A stretch of DNA of 64,000 nucleotides from UBA6522 sp965262365 (lineage in GTDB: Bacteria; Pseudomonadota; Gammaproteobacteria; Steroidobacterales; Rariloculaceae). The position numbers and the translations under genes are program-made. Position 1 is the first letter of the stretch. Every line of letters starts with the position of its first letter. Location of the stretch: contig OZ253541.1 in the NCBI GenBank assembly GCA_965262365.1, positions 2,232,001 through 2,296,000 on the forward strand, given 5' to 3'. The notes under the pieces were generated by a model. That model did not search any database. It was given only the letters and a program-made list of their open reading frames with translations, and was not told the origin of the DNA. Positions 16,162-25,845 of the stretch are shown here, one piece after another.

Positions 16162-16917
16162 CTAGGCGGCCGCGGGCCGGTGCGCGCGCAAGAAGGTACG
16201 TATGTGACGTACAGCTAGCGGCATCCGCTCCTTCGGCTGCTTCCAGGGAAAGAGGCTCAATTCCGAATTCGGCGCGAGAAACGCCGACTCCATGGCGACG
16301 GCGTAAGGGTGTGCCGGGATGTCGTCCGGAAGGACAAGTATGGGCGTCCGGCAGTTGCGCACGAAATCGCGCGTCACCGTGAACACGAAGTCGGCGTCGG
16401 TGCGATACATCTTCGTCAGATAGGCGTCGACCTCTGCCATGGTGATGTCAGGCCGGCGCGCCCTCAAGTCTACGGCCCAGCCATTCATGTTGTTTTCGTA
16501 AAAGTAGTCGGGAATCTCAGGATCGAACCCGCTGGGTTGCGCGATCACGGCGGCGCGAACACGCTCGGGTGCCCGCTCCAGGAGGTTCCAGATGAAGGGG
16601 CCGCCGATGCAAAATCCCATCACCATGAACTCGTCTATACCCAGATGATCCATGAGGCCGAGTTGGTCATCGGTGTGCGCATCCCAGGGCCGGTCAATCT
16701 CCAGCGGACCGGAGGACTGGCCGGTTATGGCATTGCGCAAGTCCATCGTGATGCACCGATACTCGTCCTCGAATTCCTCGATCGCATTGAACGGCGCCCT
16801 CTCCGGGAAGTAGGAGATAACGGAGTTCAGACCGCCGCCCGGGATCAGTAACAGCGGGAATCCGGAGCCGGTGTCTTCGTACTGGATGCGAACGTTGCCG
16901 TATTCATAGACCGCCAT
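16162..16917 (-). CDS. Cytosolic alpha/beta hydrolase paralogue with Cys nucleophile
   Basis: 251 residues starting MAVYEYGNVRIQYEDTGSG, with no signal peptide. It shares LLLIPGGGLNSV, ITMDLRNAI and GFCIGGPF (nucleophile Cys103) with its neighbour, and the same DDIPAHPY segment and C-terminal RAHRPA ending. The pair is a recent tandem duplication in which one copy gained or lost an export signal. Whether they hydrolyse esters, lactones or carbon-carbon bonds cannot be told from sequence. Confidence 0.85.
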   Translation of the reverse strand: MAVYEYGNVRIQYEDTGSGFPLLLIPGGGLNSVISYFPERAPFNAIEEFEDEYRCITMDLRNAITGQSSGPLEIDRPWDAHTDDQLGLMDHLGIDEFMVMGFCIGGPFIWNLLERAPERVRAAVIAQPSGFDPEIPDYFYENNMNGWAVDLRARRPDITMAEVDAYLTKMYRTDADFVFTVTRDFVRNCRTPILVLPDDIPAHPYAVAMESAFLAPNSELSLFPWKQPKERMPLAVRHIRTFLRAHRPAAA

Positions 16918-17018
16918 GGAAGTTTCCTCTTTCTCAATCTGTCGTTGTCGCCAATTCAGATAGGCTCAAATGGCATCCGCAACCCGTTCGCCCAAAAAAT
17001 CGCCAGGCAATTGAGTTC

Positions 17019-18011
17019 TTATCGCGCCGGTACGACAGGCGCGCTCGTGCCGTCGACGCAAACAGCCAGTTGCCACTCGATCCCTGTCTCGCGGCAAAAC
17101 GTTTCGAGTTCCGATCTCGAAGGCAGCGACGGCTGCGCGCCCATCCGCGTCGCGGCAAACGCGCCTGCACTCGATGCCAGCAAGACAGCTTCGGATCGCC
17201 GCAGACCGACGCCCCATCCGAAGGCCAACGCCCCGCTGAACGCGTCGCCGGCCGCCGTTGTATCGGCCGCTGCAATCGGAGTGGCAGGCACCAATACAAC
17301 TCCGGACTCGTCCGCCAGTAGCGCGCCGTCTGCGCCCATCGTAATGATCGCACACGACGGACCCATTCCAAGCAACGCATTGGCGGCTTCCCGGGCAGAG
17401 GATTCGTCTACAACGTGGACCCCGGCCAGGTGTTCCGCCTCCGATTCGTTCGGTTTGATGCACGAAACGTTTCGGAGAAGGCCCTCCGGCAGCGGCTCGT
17501 CGGGCGCCGGTGCCGGATCGAGAATGACCGGCACACCGGATTGAGCGGCTATTTCCGCGGCACGCGTGACGACGTTCAACGGCAATTCCAATTGCATGAG
17601 GAGAATATCCGCCTCGCGAATAAAGGCTGCCGAGCGTTCGATGTCTTCGACGCACATCGCATGATTGGCTCCGGACGCCACGGATATCGCGTTTTCTCCG
17701 GCCTCGTCGACCAGAATCAACGCGACACCGGTCGCGTTGTCCGGGTCGCGCACGATCAGGTCCGCGTTTATGCCGTCCGTCTGATAGCCGGCGATGGCCT
17801 GATCGCCGAATGCGTCCGCACCGACTCGGGATACGAATTGAACGTCTGCGCCGAGGCGGGCCGCGGCAACGGCCTGGTTGGCACCCTTCCCGCCCGCCGC
17901 GAGGAAGAATTCACCGCCGACGATGGTCTCCCCCGGCATAGGAAGACGGCTGGATTTCACGATCATGTCGGTATTGGAACTACCGACGACTACGATTTTG
18001 GGCTTTCTCAC
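17019..18011 (-). CDS. rbsK: Ribokinase (PfkB family)
   Basis: A 330-residue protein. Ribokinase features: VVVGSSNTDMIV at the start, AAGGKGANQAVAAARLGA (sugar-binding GGKGANQA), and the C-terminal ATP/anion-hole motif DTTAAGDAFSGALAFGW, where the catalytic Asp is in GDAF. The family usually has DTTGAGD, so one Gly is Ala. It phosphorylates ribose to ribose 5-phosphate. It lies next to a sugar transporter and an ADP-ribosylglycohydrolase-like gene on the same strand, suggesting use of ribose from ADP-ribose or nucleosides. Confidence 0.9.
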   Translation of the reverse strand: MRKPKIVVVGSSNTDMIVKSSRLPMPGETIVGGEFFLAAGGKGANQAVAAARLGADVQFVSRVGADAFGDQAIAGYQTDGINADLIVRDPDNATGVALILVDEAGENAISVASGANHAMCVEDIERSAAFIREADILLMQLELPLNVVTRAAEIAAQSGVPVILDPAPAPDEPLPEGLLRNVSCIKPNESEAEHLAGVHVVDESSAREAANALLGMGPSCAIITMGADGALLADESGVVLVPATPIAAADTTAAGDAFSGALAFGWGVGLRRSEAVLLASSAGAFAATRMGAQPSLPSRSELETFCRETGIEWQLAVCVDGTSAPVVPAR

Positions 18012-18081
18012 AAACTCTTTCGGTACCGGGGAACGTTTCAGCGGACGATGCAGGGAAGCGGCGACGGCGGAACCACGCGGA

Positions 18082-19080
18082 TCATGTCCCCGCCGCGATG
18101 ATGAGGACCAGGCCCAGGATGAAGCTGACGAACATCATGCCGATCAGTCGATCGGTTCCCGCGGGTGCATCCCTGAACTCCTTCCACACGAAGACGCCCC
18201 AGAACGCCGCGACCATCGTGGCGCCTTGCCCGAGCCCGTACGAAATCGCGGGCCCGGCAACGCCGAATGCGATGATGGAAAACAGCATGCCGACACACCA
18301 GATCATCCCGCCCGCGATGCCCCATACATGGTCCTTGCCGGTGCCCCGGAAATACTGTGCCGGAGCAATCGGATCGCCCTGTAACGGCTTGAGCATGATG
18401 ATCGTGTTGACAACGAAATTGCTCAACAGGATTCCAAAGGCGAAGAAAACCATGGCGGTATACGGGCTCAGCATGCCTGCCTGCATGTCGACAAAGTCGG
18501 GCGACATGGCCGAAGCCACGAACCGATAGAAAAAGCCCATGAGAATGCCGCACAGAACGGCCAGACCGAGACCGAGGGTGCCGCGCGAACCGCCCTGCCC
18601 GGGCAGGCGCCTGTAGGCCATCGCATCCATGATGATCGCGGCCGCAACCAGGCCCACCCCGGCGAAGAGCATCAGCGGATCGCCCTGGGGTTGGGCTATA
18701 TAGTTCACGATGACGCCGATCACCAGCGCCAGGCCGATTCCGACGGGAAATGCCACGGCCATCCCCGCGAGCGCAATGGCCGCGACGAGCAGGATATTGG
18801 CGACGTTGAACACGACTCCGCCGAGTACGGCAGAGCCCAAATGACTTGTTGACGCCTGAGCCAGATCCTCGAGGAACCCGCGGCCCTCGGAACCCACACT
18901 TCCCATCGTGAACGCGAAGAGCAGTGCAGCAAGCAGAACGCCGATCACGTAGTCCCAGTAGTACAACTCGAAGCGCCATGTCTTGCCTGCGAGCTTCTGA
19001 GTGTTGGCCCAGGATCCCCAGCAAAGCATGGTGATCAAGCAGAAGACGACAGCCACTGCGTAGTCTTGCAATACAAACAT
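18082..19080 (-). CDS. Sugar transporter of the GRP/DMT type (probable ribose uptake)
   Basis: A 332-residue membrane protein with about ten hydrophobic helices. GSWANTQKL near residue 25, FPVGIGLALVIGVIVNY and the C-terminal LGQGATMVAAFWGVFVWKEF are typical of the glucose/ribose porter family of drug/metabolite transporters. The gap to rbsK is 70 bp and the gap to the hydrolase gene is 27 bp, so an operon is likely. The substrate is inferred only from these neighbours. Confidence 0.8.
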   Translation of the reverse strand: MFVLQDYAVAVVFCLITMLCWGSWANTQKLAGKTWRFELYYWDYVIGVLLAALLFAFTMGSVGSEGRGFLEDLAQASTSHLGSAVLGGVVFNVANILLVAAIALAGMAVAFPVGIGLALVIGVIVNYIAQPQGDPLMLFAGVGLVAAAIIMDAMAYRRLPGQGGSRGTLGLGLAVLCGILMGFFYRFVASAMSPDFVDMQAGMLSPYTAMVFFAFGILLSNFVVNTIIMLKPLQGDPIAPAQYFRGTGKDHVWGIAGGMIWCVGMLFSIIAFGVAGPAISYGLGQGATMVAAFWGVFVWKEFRDAPAGTDRLIGMMFVSFILGLVLIIAAGT

Positions 19081-19107
19081 ATCGGTTCCTTGAAGCCGTT
19101 CCGGCCC

Positions 19108-20529
19108 TTATTCCGAGTTCGCGCCCGCGGCTGAGCCGGCAACCGGTATGAACCAGAGATCGTTCACCAGATCGATGCCGCCACCCATCTCTTCCTGCAC
19201 CACCCGATCAACAATATACACACCCTTCTCGGCCATGGCCTGGAACGTATCGATGCCGTCGTTGGGGAAGCCGCCGCGTGTTCTGTGAATATTAAAGCGA
19301 TCGGAAAACGTTCTGCCGAACGACTGCTCGATACCGTCCCTGCCGATCATGAACCCCAGCAGCCCGCCCCAGGTCGCCGCCGGGTTGTCGGAGTCCCAAC
19401 CCGCCAGGGCCGCGATCTTGACGGTTTCCTGGTAGCGAACGTAGACTTCATCCCGTGCCTGCTCCCAGGGCACGCCCGCCTCGTAGCGGCCGTTCACGAA
19501 ATCGAACATCTTCGCCGTATAGGAGTCTTCCGGGAGTCTTTGCCGCGCCGTGTCCGCCATCCAGAGGATCTGGTCCCTTATCGGCAGTTCCTGATCAACC
19601 AACGAGGCCAGCGAATACATCTCGACATAGAACTCGGAGGCCCATGCCGAATTCTCGTAAGCGGTGGTGCGGATCGGCAACCGTGCCATTTCCAGGGCCA
19701 CATCCGGACGTGCCGGCGCAAAAAAACCGAATATCTCGGTCGTAAGCTGCGCATCGATCATCTCGTAAAGGGGATTGTTGGCAGGATCGCTGGTTGCCGG
19801 TGGCGCAAGACCCTCGACGCGCATCAAATCGTGTGCAGCCTGGTTCGACACCCAAAGAAAATTCTGCTTGTTGCCGTTAGCAGTGGTAAACGGTGAATTC
19901 TCATCCGAATAAATGTGTGTCAGCCAACCATCCCGGATCTGTTCGCCGCTCAGGATGCTGGTTTGATGACTCAACAGCAGGTGTTGATAGATGTACTCAA
20001 TATCCGTGTCGTCGTCGGCACCCCATATTTCGTCCTCGTCCACAAGCACCCAATCGATCGCTGTCGGGGACGTTGTGCCCCGGATATTGGGTTGATCGGG
20101 CTGGCCCCAGTCGTCGCGGGTATAGAATTCGCCGGTTGGTCCTTCCCCGCCGATCTTGTCCATTTCCGTTATCAGCCCGGTCCAGTTCGCAATGCACTGG
20201 CCCAGCCAGAAGCCATAGAGCTTGTCGATGTACGCTTGCCGGGAAATCACGAGGTCATCTGGCGACGGCGTATAGGGAAGGTACTCCATTGAGGGATTGA
20301 CCAGGCTGGCGCCGTCATCGGCGGGCACGACGCCTGGGTTTTCGGCCTGCGGCTCGCTCTGATTGAATTGCCGATCGCAGCCAGACATGATCAGGGAGGC
20401 TGCCAGAGAAACGCCGACGACTGTGACGATTCCTTGCCTGATTCGCCCACCACGGCTGCAACTGGTTCGATGGTCGTTCATGGGATTTCCGCTTGAGCTC
20501 ATCGTTGAATCCACGTCCAGTGTCTCCAT
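19108..20529 (-). CDS. ADP-ribosylglycohydrolase-fold lipoprotein
   Basis: Up to 473 residues. A lipobox (SLIMSGCDR) follows a hydrophobic stretch, so the product is probably a lipoprotein exposed outside the inner membrane. The family signs are DKLYGFWLGQCIANW near residue 95, the metal-binding DDDTDIEYIYQHLL near 170, and AALAGWDSDNPAATWGGLLG with a second metal cluster (DSDN). Family members remove ADP-ribose from proteins or cleave related N- and O-ribosyl bonds. Starts at 20502 and 20481 are also possible. The gene begins 4 bp after the stop of the DUF6152 fusion gene. Confidence 0.8.
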   Translation of the reverse strand: METLDVDSTMSSSGNPMNDHRTSCSRGGRIRQGIVTVVGVSLAASLIMSGCDRQFNQSEPQAENPGVVPADDGASLVNPSMEYLPYTPSPDDLVISRQAYIDKLYGFWLGQCIANWTGLITEMDKIGGEGPTGEFYTRDDWGQPDQPNIRGTTSPTAIDWVLVDEDEIWGADDDTDIEYIYQHLLLSHQTSILSGEQIRDGWLTHIYSDENSPFTTANGNKQNFLWVSNQAAHDLMRVEGLAPPATSDPANNPLYEMIDAQLTTEIFGFFAPARPDVALEMARLPIRTTAYENSAWASEFYVEMYSLASLVDQELPIRDQILWMADTARQRLPEDSYTAKMFDFVNGRYEAGVPWEQARDEVYVRYQETVKIAALAGWDSDNPAATWGGLLGFMIGRDGIEQSFGRTFSDRFNIHRTRGGFPNDGIDTFQAMAEKGVYIVDRVVQEEMGGGIDLVNDLWFIPVAGSAAGANSE

Positions 20530-20533
20530 CGGA

Positions 20534-21586
20534 TCAGTCCGTCAGAAACGGCAGCCGGCAGTCATACTCGGTGAAGACGTAACCGGGGGCGTAGTACTTT
20601 TTCCAGCTTATCTCCCAGGGACCGGTCAGGTACTCGGGGTCGGTGACCACCAGCGTCATCTGCAGCGCCGATCCGAACTCGTCTTCCACGCGCCGGTACG
20701 TCTCTACGACCGTGTGCCCGTCGCCGACCGCATTGCCGGCGGTTGCCGTGAGGTCACCGAGTAGTTGGGCGGTCTCGACAACCAATGCGTCATCTTCGTA
20801 GCGGGCGGCGGAATGCCCGAGGCGGGTATTTTCGCCCGTCGCAGGCCCTCGCCCGTCCAGGTACAGCACCCGCTGGTCCGCACCCCACTCGTAGTCGATG
20901 ACGACACGATCCTCGTGCTGCGTGACCTGCACGCCCTGGGGCGCTATTGCCAGACGAATCAGGCCACTGGGAGCGCATTCGGTAAACGTCGGGTCGGTGA
21001 CCGGATCGAACGCAGCCTGGACGGACGCACCGTATTCGTTGAACGGCGGATTGCGATTTCCGGTAACCGCTTCGCGGGCACGACTACCCGGACGCCTGTC
21101 CCAGGTACCAGCAAAGTTGGGGCGTCCGTCGCTGAGCGTGAGAGCAGGTCCCGTCGGAATTGATGCAACCTCACCCGGGGTCGCGGTGAGCGTTCGCACG
21201 ATCGACCCATCGGCCGGATCCAGTTCGACGATTCCGCCGCCGTCCCAGTGTTCGTTCTCCACCAGGATCATGGGTCTGCCGTCCCGACTCCGGTAGCCGG
21301 TGAGACGCACGTAAAGGCCCTCCCCGATCGAATCGGCGGACCAGCCCGTGCGCCGGAGCGAGACCGGCGCAGGCGCCGTCGCCTGCCACGAGACTTCGGC
21401 CCCATCGTCATTAGTGACGCTCAGAATGATGTTCACATGGGGATTCACGAAGTTGAACTCGCTGACGATCCCTTCGATCTGGATTTCTTCGTCCATGAAC
21501 GTCGCACCCGCCGCATGGTGGGCCTGTACCGGAATGGCACAGGCCATTGCACCGCAGACAACGATCAGGAATTTATAGCTTGTCAT
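20534..21586 (-). CDS. Exported DUF6152 plus C-terminal-domain fusion protein
   Basis: 350 residues from MTSYKFLIVVCGAMA; GGGAGAG just upstream favours this ATG over the one at 21604. The signal peptide ends at VQAHHAAG. Residues about 22-120 are DUF6152 (VSEFNFVNPHVNIILSV, RTGWSADSIGEG). The second domain starts at RPNFAGTWDRRPG and has LGHSAARYEDDALVVET and VVTDPEYLTGPW. It is the intact fused form of the two separate proteins encoded at 1-1314 and the model for the decayed copy at 9311. It lies between the TonB-receptor remnant and the ADP-ribosylglycohydrolase gene. Confidence 0.85.
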   Translation of the reverse strand: MTSYKFLIVVCGAMACAIPVQAHHAAGATFMDEEIQIEGIVSEFNFVNPHVNIILSVTNDDGAEVSWQATAPAPVSLRRTGWSADSIGEGLYVRLTGYRSRDGRPMILVENEHWDGGGIVELDPADGSIVRTLTATPGEVASIPTGPALTLSDGRPNFAGTWDRRPGSRAREAVTGNRNPPFNEYGASVQAAFDPVTDPTFTECAPSGLIRLAIAPQGVQVTQHEDRVVIDYEWGADQRVLYLDGRGPATGENTRLGHSAARYEDDALVVETAQLLGDLTATAGNAVGDGHTVVETYRRVEDEFGSALQMTLVVTDPEYLTGPWEISWKKYYAPGYVFTEYDCRLPFLTD

Positions 21587-21630
21587 CAGTCTCTCCCTGG
21601 CCAACGCACTATTCCAGAAATTCTACGGGA

Positions 21631-23425
21631 CTAGAACCTCCCCTGCATCTCGACGCCCAGCACCCGCCCTTCCTTCAACGGCGAATAGGTCGAGTTCACC
21701 AGCCCACTGAGATCGAAGTCGCTCCGCCGCAGCACTTCATCCAGCAGATTTCGCCCGTAAAGCGTGAATGTCAGCGCATCCGACGGCGAGTAGGCGATAC
21801 TTGCGTCGACGAGGTTGCCGCCGTCGAGCACGCCCAGATTGTCGTCGGTGATCTCGCTGTCATCGCGATGAGCGAAGCTCACGCGCGTAGTCAACGTTCC
21901 CCTGCCACCGATGGTTCGCGTGTACCTGCCTTCCAGCCCGTACGTCAATTTGGCGAGCCGGGGCAGCTTGAGACGATCATCGCCTGCCGTCGAGCCGTCG
22001 CCGTTCAAGTCGTGGCGAACCTCGTCATAGGCCCCGTCCGTATAACCCACGAACCCGCTGATCGTGGCCGAAGAACCGACAGCGGCCAGAACTTCGGCCT
22101 CCAGCCCCTGAATGGTCGCGTCGGCGGTGTTGGCGGTCACCTGGATGGCGCCGCCGGCGGCGTCGGCGAACGTGACCTGGCGCTGCATTCCATAGACCTG
22201 GCTGTGGAAGGCGGCCACATTCACCCGCATGCGTCCACCGGCCAGTTCGGACTTCAGTCCGATCTCGAGAGAATCCTGCTCTTCTTCGTCGAATGGCCCC
22301 GGCGCTGCGGTCGGCGAGGTGTTGCGCAGATTGTAGCCGCCGCTGCGAAACCCTTTCGTGAAGTGACCGTACACTTGGGCACGCGGGCTCAACCAGCGCT
22401 GCAGGCCGACCTTGGGCGTAACGTTTCGCCAGGAGTTTCCGTCCCTGAAGTTGAATACGCATTGGTGCGAGACGACCTCGCAGGCGCCATTGCCGGCGGT
22501 GGCAACGTCCACATCCTTCTCCTCCAGCGTGTACCGGGCACCCAGCGTCAGGATCCAGTCATCGCCAAGGGCGATGTCGTTGTTCATGAAGACTCCGCCG
22601 GTGAGGTGGTTCTGGTCGCCTCCGAATGGCGCGCCCTCGGTACCGCGCACCACGCGGCGCTCCCGGTATCGCATGTCCTGGGTGAAAAAATAGAGCCCGA
22701 CGGTCGCCTGCCACCCATCCCGGAACCACCCGGAGTAGCGCAACTCGTTGCTGAACTGCTCCTGATCGGTGAACGAGGACAGGTGAAAGACCGGGTCGAC
22801 GGTTGCGTCGATGTCGATCAGGGATTCATGCTGAACGGTGCGCCAGCCGAACACGTTGGTGACCGTACCCCGGCCGAACTCCACGCGCCGGTTGGCCTCG
22901 ACGATGAAATGCTGCCAGTCGACGAGGGAGAACCCGGGCTCATCGATGGCGAAGTCGAAACCACCGAACCGCCGCCGGTTTTGCGTCGCGGCCGAACAGA
23001 AGCCCCTGCGGGCCGCGCAGGATCTCGACCGCCTCCAGATCCAGCATGTCCACGATGACACCGTAGTTGACGCCGAGATACATGCCGTCGACGAACACAC
23101 CGACAGCGGGATCGATGGAAGGAATGGAGCCCGCGACGCCCAATCCGCGGATTGAGAAGTTCGCGATACCCTTGCCTGTCCCGATGCCGTCGAGGGCGAC
23201 GTTCGGCAGCGCGTAGCTCAAATCCTCGACGTCGGTTACGTGCCGCGCCGCCAGTCCTTCACCGGTGAGCACACTGATGGCGGCGGGAACGAACTGGGCG
23301 ACCTCCGCTTCGCCTTTCTTGGTGGCGGTGGTAACCACTTCTTCCAGGACGCGATCTGCCGATGGCGCCTGCGCGCCGCACGTCGAGAAGGCCAACAACA
23401 GGCCAGTCAGGAATCGTCTCACCAC
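21631..23425 (-). pseudogene. TonB-dependent receptor broken by frameshift and deletion
   Basis: The 5' part starts at GTG 23425 (AGAAAGGA upstream), with a signal peptide (VVRRFLTGLLLAFSTCGAQA), a TonB-box/plug region (EEVVTTATKK, ISVLTGEGLAARHVTDVEDL) and the plug motif VEILRGPQGLLFGRDA. Near 22980 the homology moves to another frame, where the barrel continues (FDFAIDEPGFSLVDWQ) and ends in the C-terminal Phe of outer-membrane barrels (VEMQGRF). The usual plug-to-barrel linker is missing and the total is about 600 residues, short for the family. Frameshift and deletion coincide, so a true pseudogene is likely, but an assembly error should be considered. Confidence 0.8.
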
Positions 23426-23462
23426 AGTCCTTTCTCTACGCCGCCGCGCGCCGTCCCCAATA

Positions 23463-24446
23463 TCAGGCAGAGTCGTAGTACACCCGCACGACCACATAGC
23501 TGACATAGACGACCAGCAGGAAACTGCCGGTCTTTCGGCCAAGATGCGCCTTGCCGAGGATAAATATGGGGATGAGCAACGCCGCAAGCAACCAGGAAAC
23601 AACCAGGTCGCTCACCCCTCCGCGGGGTATCGGTATCTGGCTGGTCAGGCCGCTGGCCGGCAAAACCATCAATGAGTTGAAGATGTTGGAGCCCACCACG
23701 TTCCCCACGGCAAGGTCGGATTCCCGTCGGACCGCGGCAATGATGGACGTGACCAGCTCGGGCATGCTCGTCCCTACGGCGACCATGAACAACCCCACGA
23801 TCGTCGCCGAGATGCCGAGGCTCTCCGCCACCGAGATGCCGTTGCGGATCGTCATTTCACCGCCGACAAAGAGGAGCGCGATTCCCGCTGCTACCTGCAA
23901 CCAACCGAACCGGCCTTCCGGCCTGGTTTCAATGAGCGGATTGGACTCGATGTGATCAATCAGCGGATCCGGGTGAGGGATTCGCGCCAGGTCCCGCGCC
24001 GAGTTGTAGATGAAGACGCAAAAGATCAGCAACAACACGATGGCGTCCGATCGCCCGATCACCGCCGGCCGGCCTTCGAGCACTCCGTCCAGCGCCATGA
24101 CCATCATGACCGACGTGGCCAGCAGAAGCAGCGGCACTTCGCGCCGCACCAACTGGCCTTGTATGGTGATCGGGGCCATCAACGCCGCTGCGCCGAGAAC
24201 CAGCGCGAGATTGCTGATGTTGGAGCCGACGACATTACCGAACGCCAGCTCAGTCGCGCCTCGCGCGGCGCCGATCACATTGACGACCAGTTCCGGCGAA
24301 CTGGTGCCGAACGCGACGACGGTCAGCGCCACGATCATAGGCGGGACGCCGTATCTCGCAGCCACCTCGGAAGCGCCGCGAACCAGGAACGTACCCCCGC
24401 CGAGCAGCAAGGCAACGCCGAGAATGAGTCCCGCCAGTGAAATCAC
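23463..24446 (-). CDS. yrbG: Calcium/sodium antiporter (CaCA family)
   Basis: A 327-residue membrane protein with both alpha repeats of the family: GTSSPELVVN and GNVVGSNISN in the first half, GTSMPELVTS and GNVVGSNIFN in the second. About ten transmembrane helices are visible. It exchanges cations across the inner membrane. The gene is convergent with nothing and lies back to back with argG. The E. coli name is used for the family; orthology was not tested. Confidence 0.85.
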   Translation of the reverse strand: MISLAGLILGVALLLGGGTFLVRGASEVAARYGVPPMIVALTVVAFGTSSPELVVNVIGAARGATELAFGNVVGSNISNLALVLGAAALMAPITIQGQLVRREVPLLLLATSVMMVMALDGVLEGRPAVIGRSDAIVLLLIFCVFIYNSARDLARIPHPDPLIDHIESNPLIETRPEGRFGWLQVAAGIALLFVGGEMTIRNGISVAESLGISATIVGLFMVAVGTSMPELVTSIIAAVRRESDLAVGNVVGSNIFNSLMVLPASGLTSQIPIPRGGVSDLVVSWLLAALLIPIFILGKAHLGRKTGSFLLVVYVSYVVVRVYYDSA

Positions 24447-24480
24447 GGCGCCAAGGGTACATCATGGCGGAAGGGATGGT

Positions 24481-24560
24481 CCTGATTCAGGACAGGCGTG
24501 ATTCCGGACAGCCGTGATTCCAGGCAGGGGCGATTCCGGGCAATCCACGATTCCAATACG
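24481..24560 (+). repeat. Five imperfect 16-bp tandem repeats in the argG leader
   Basis: Units begin at 24481, 24497, 24513, 24529 and 24545, each with a core like CGTGATTCCGGACAGC; the last is shifted by one base. They end 18 bp before the argG ATG, so they lie in the leader or promoter region. Confidence 0.6.
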
Positions 24561-24578
24561 GATGGAGATTGACGAGGC

Positions 24579-25790
<1,212 letters not shown>

Positions 25791-25845
25791 GGGCAAGCGA
25801 ACCTAGGCTGGCACGCGCAACCGCTCGGCTCAGTTCACGACTGCC

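Noticed and set aside
21547..23058. 503-codon plus-strand frame
   Set aside because: It lies antisense to the TonB receptor barrel, whose motifs are on the other strand.
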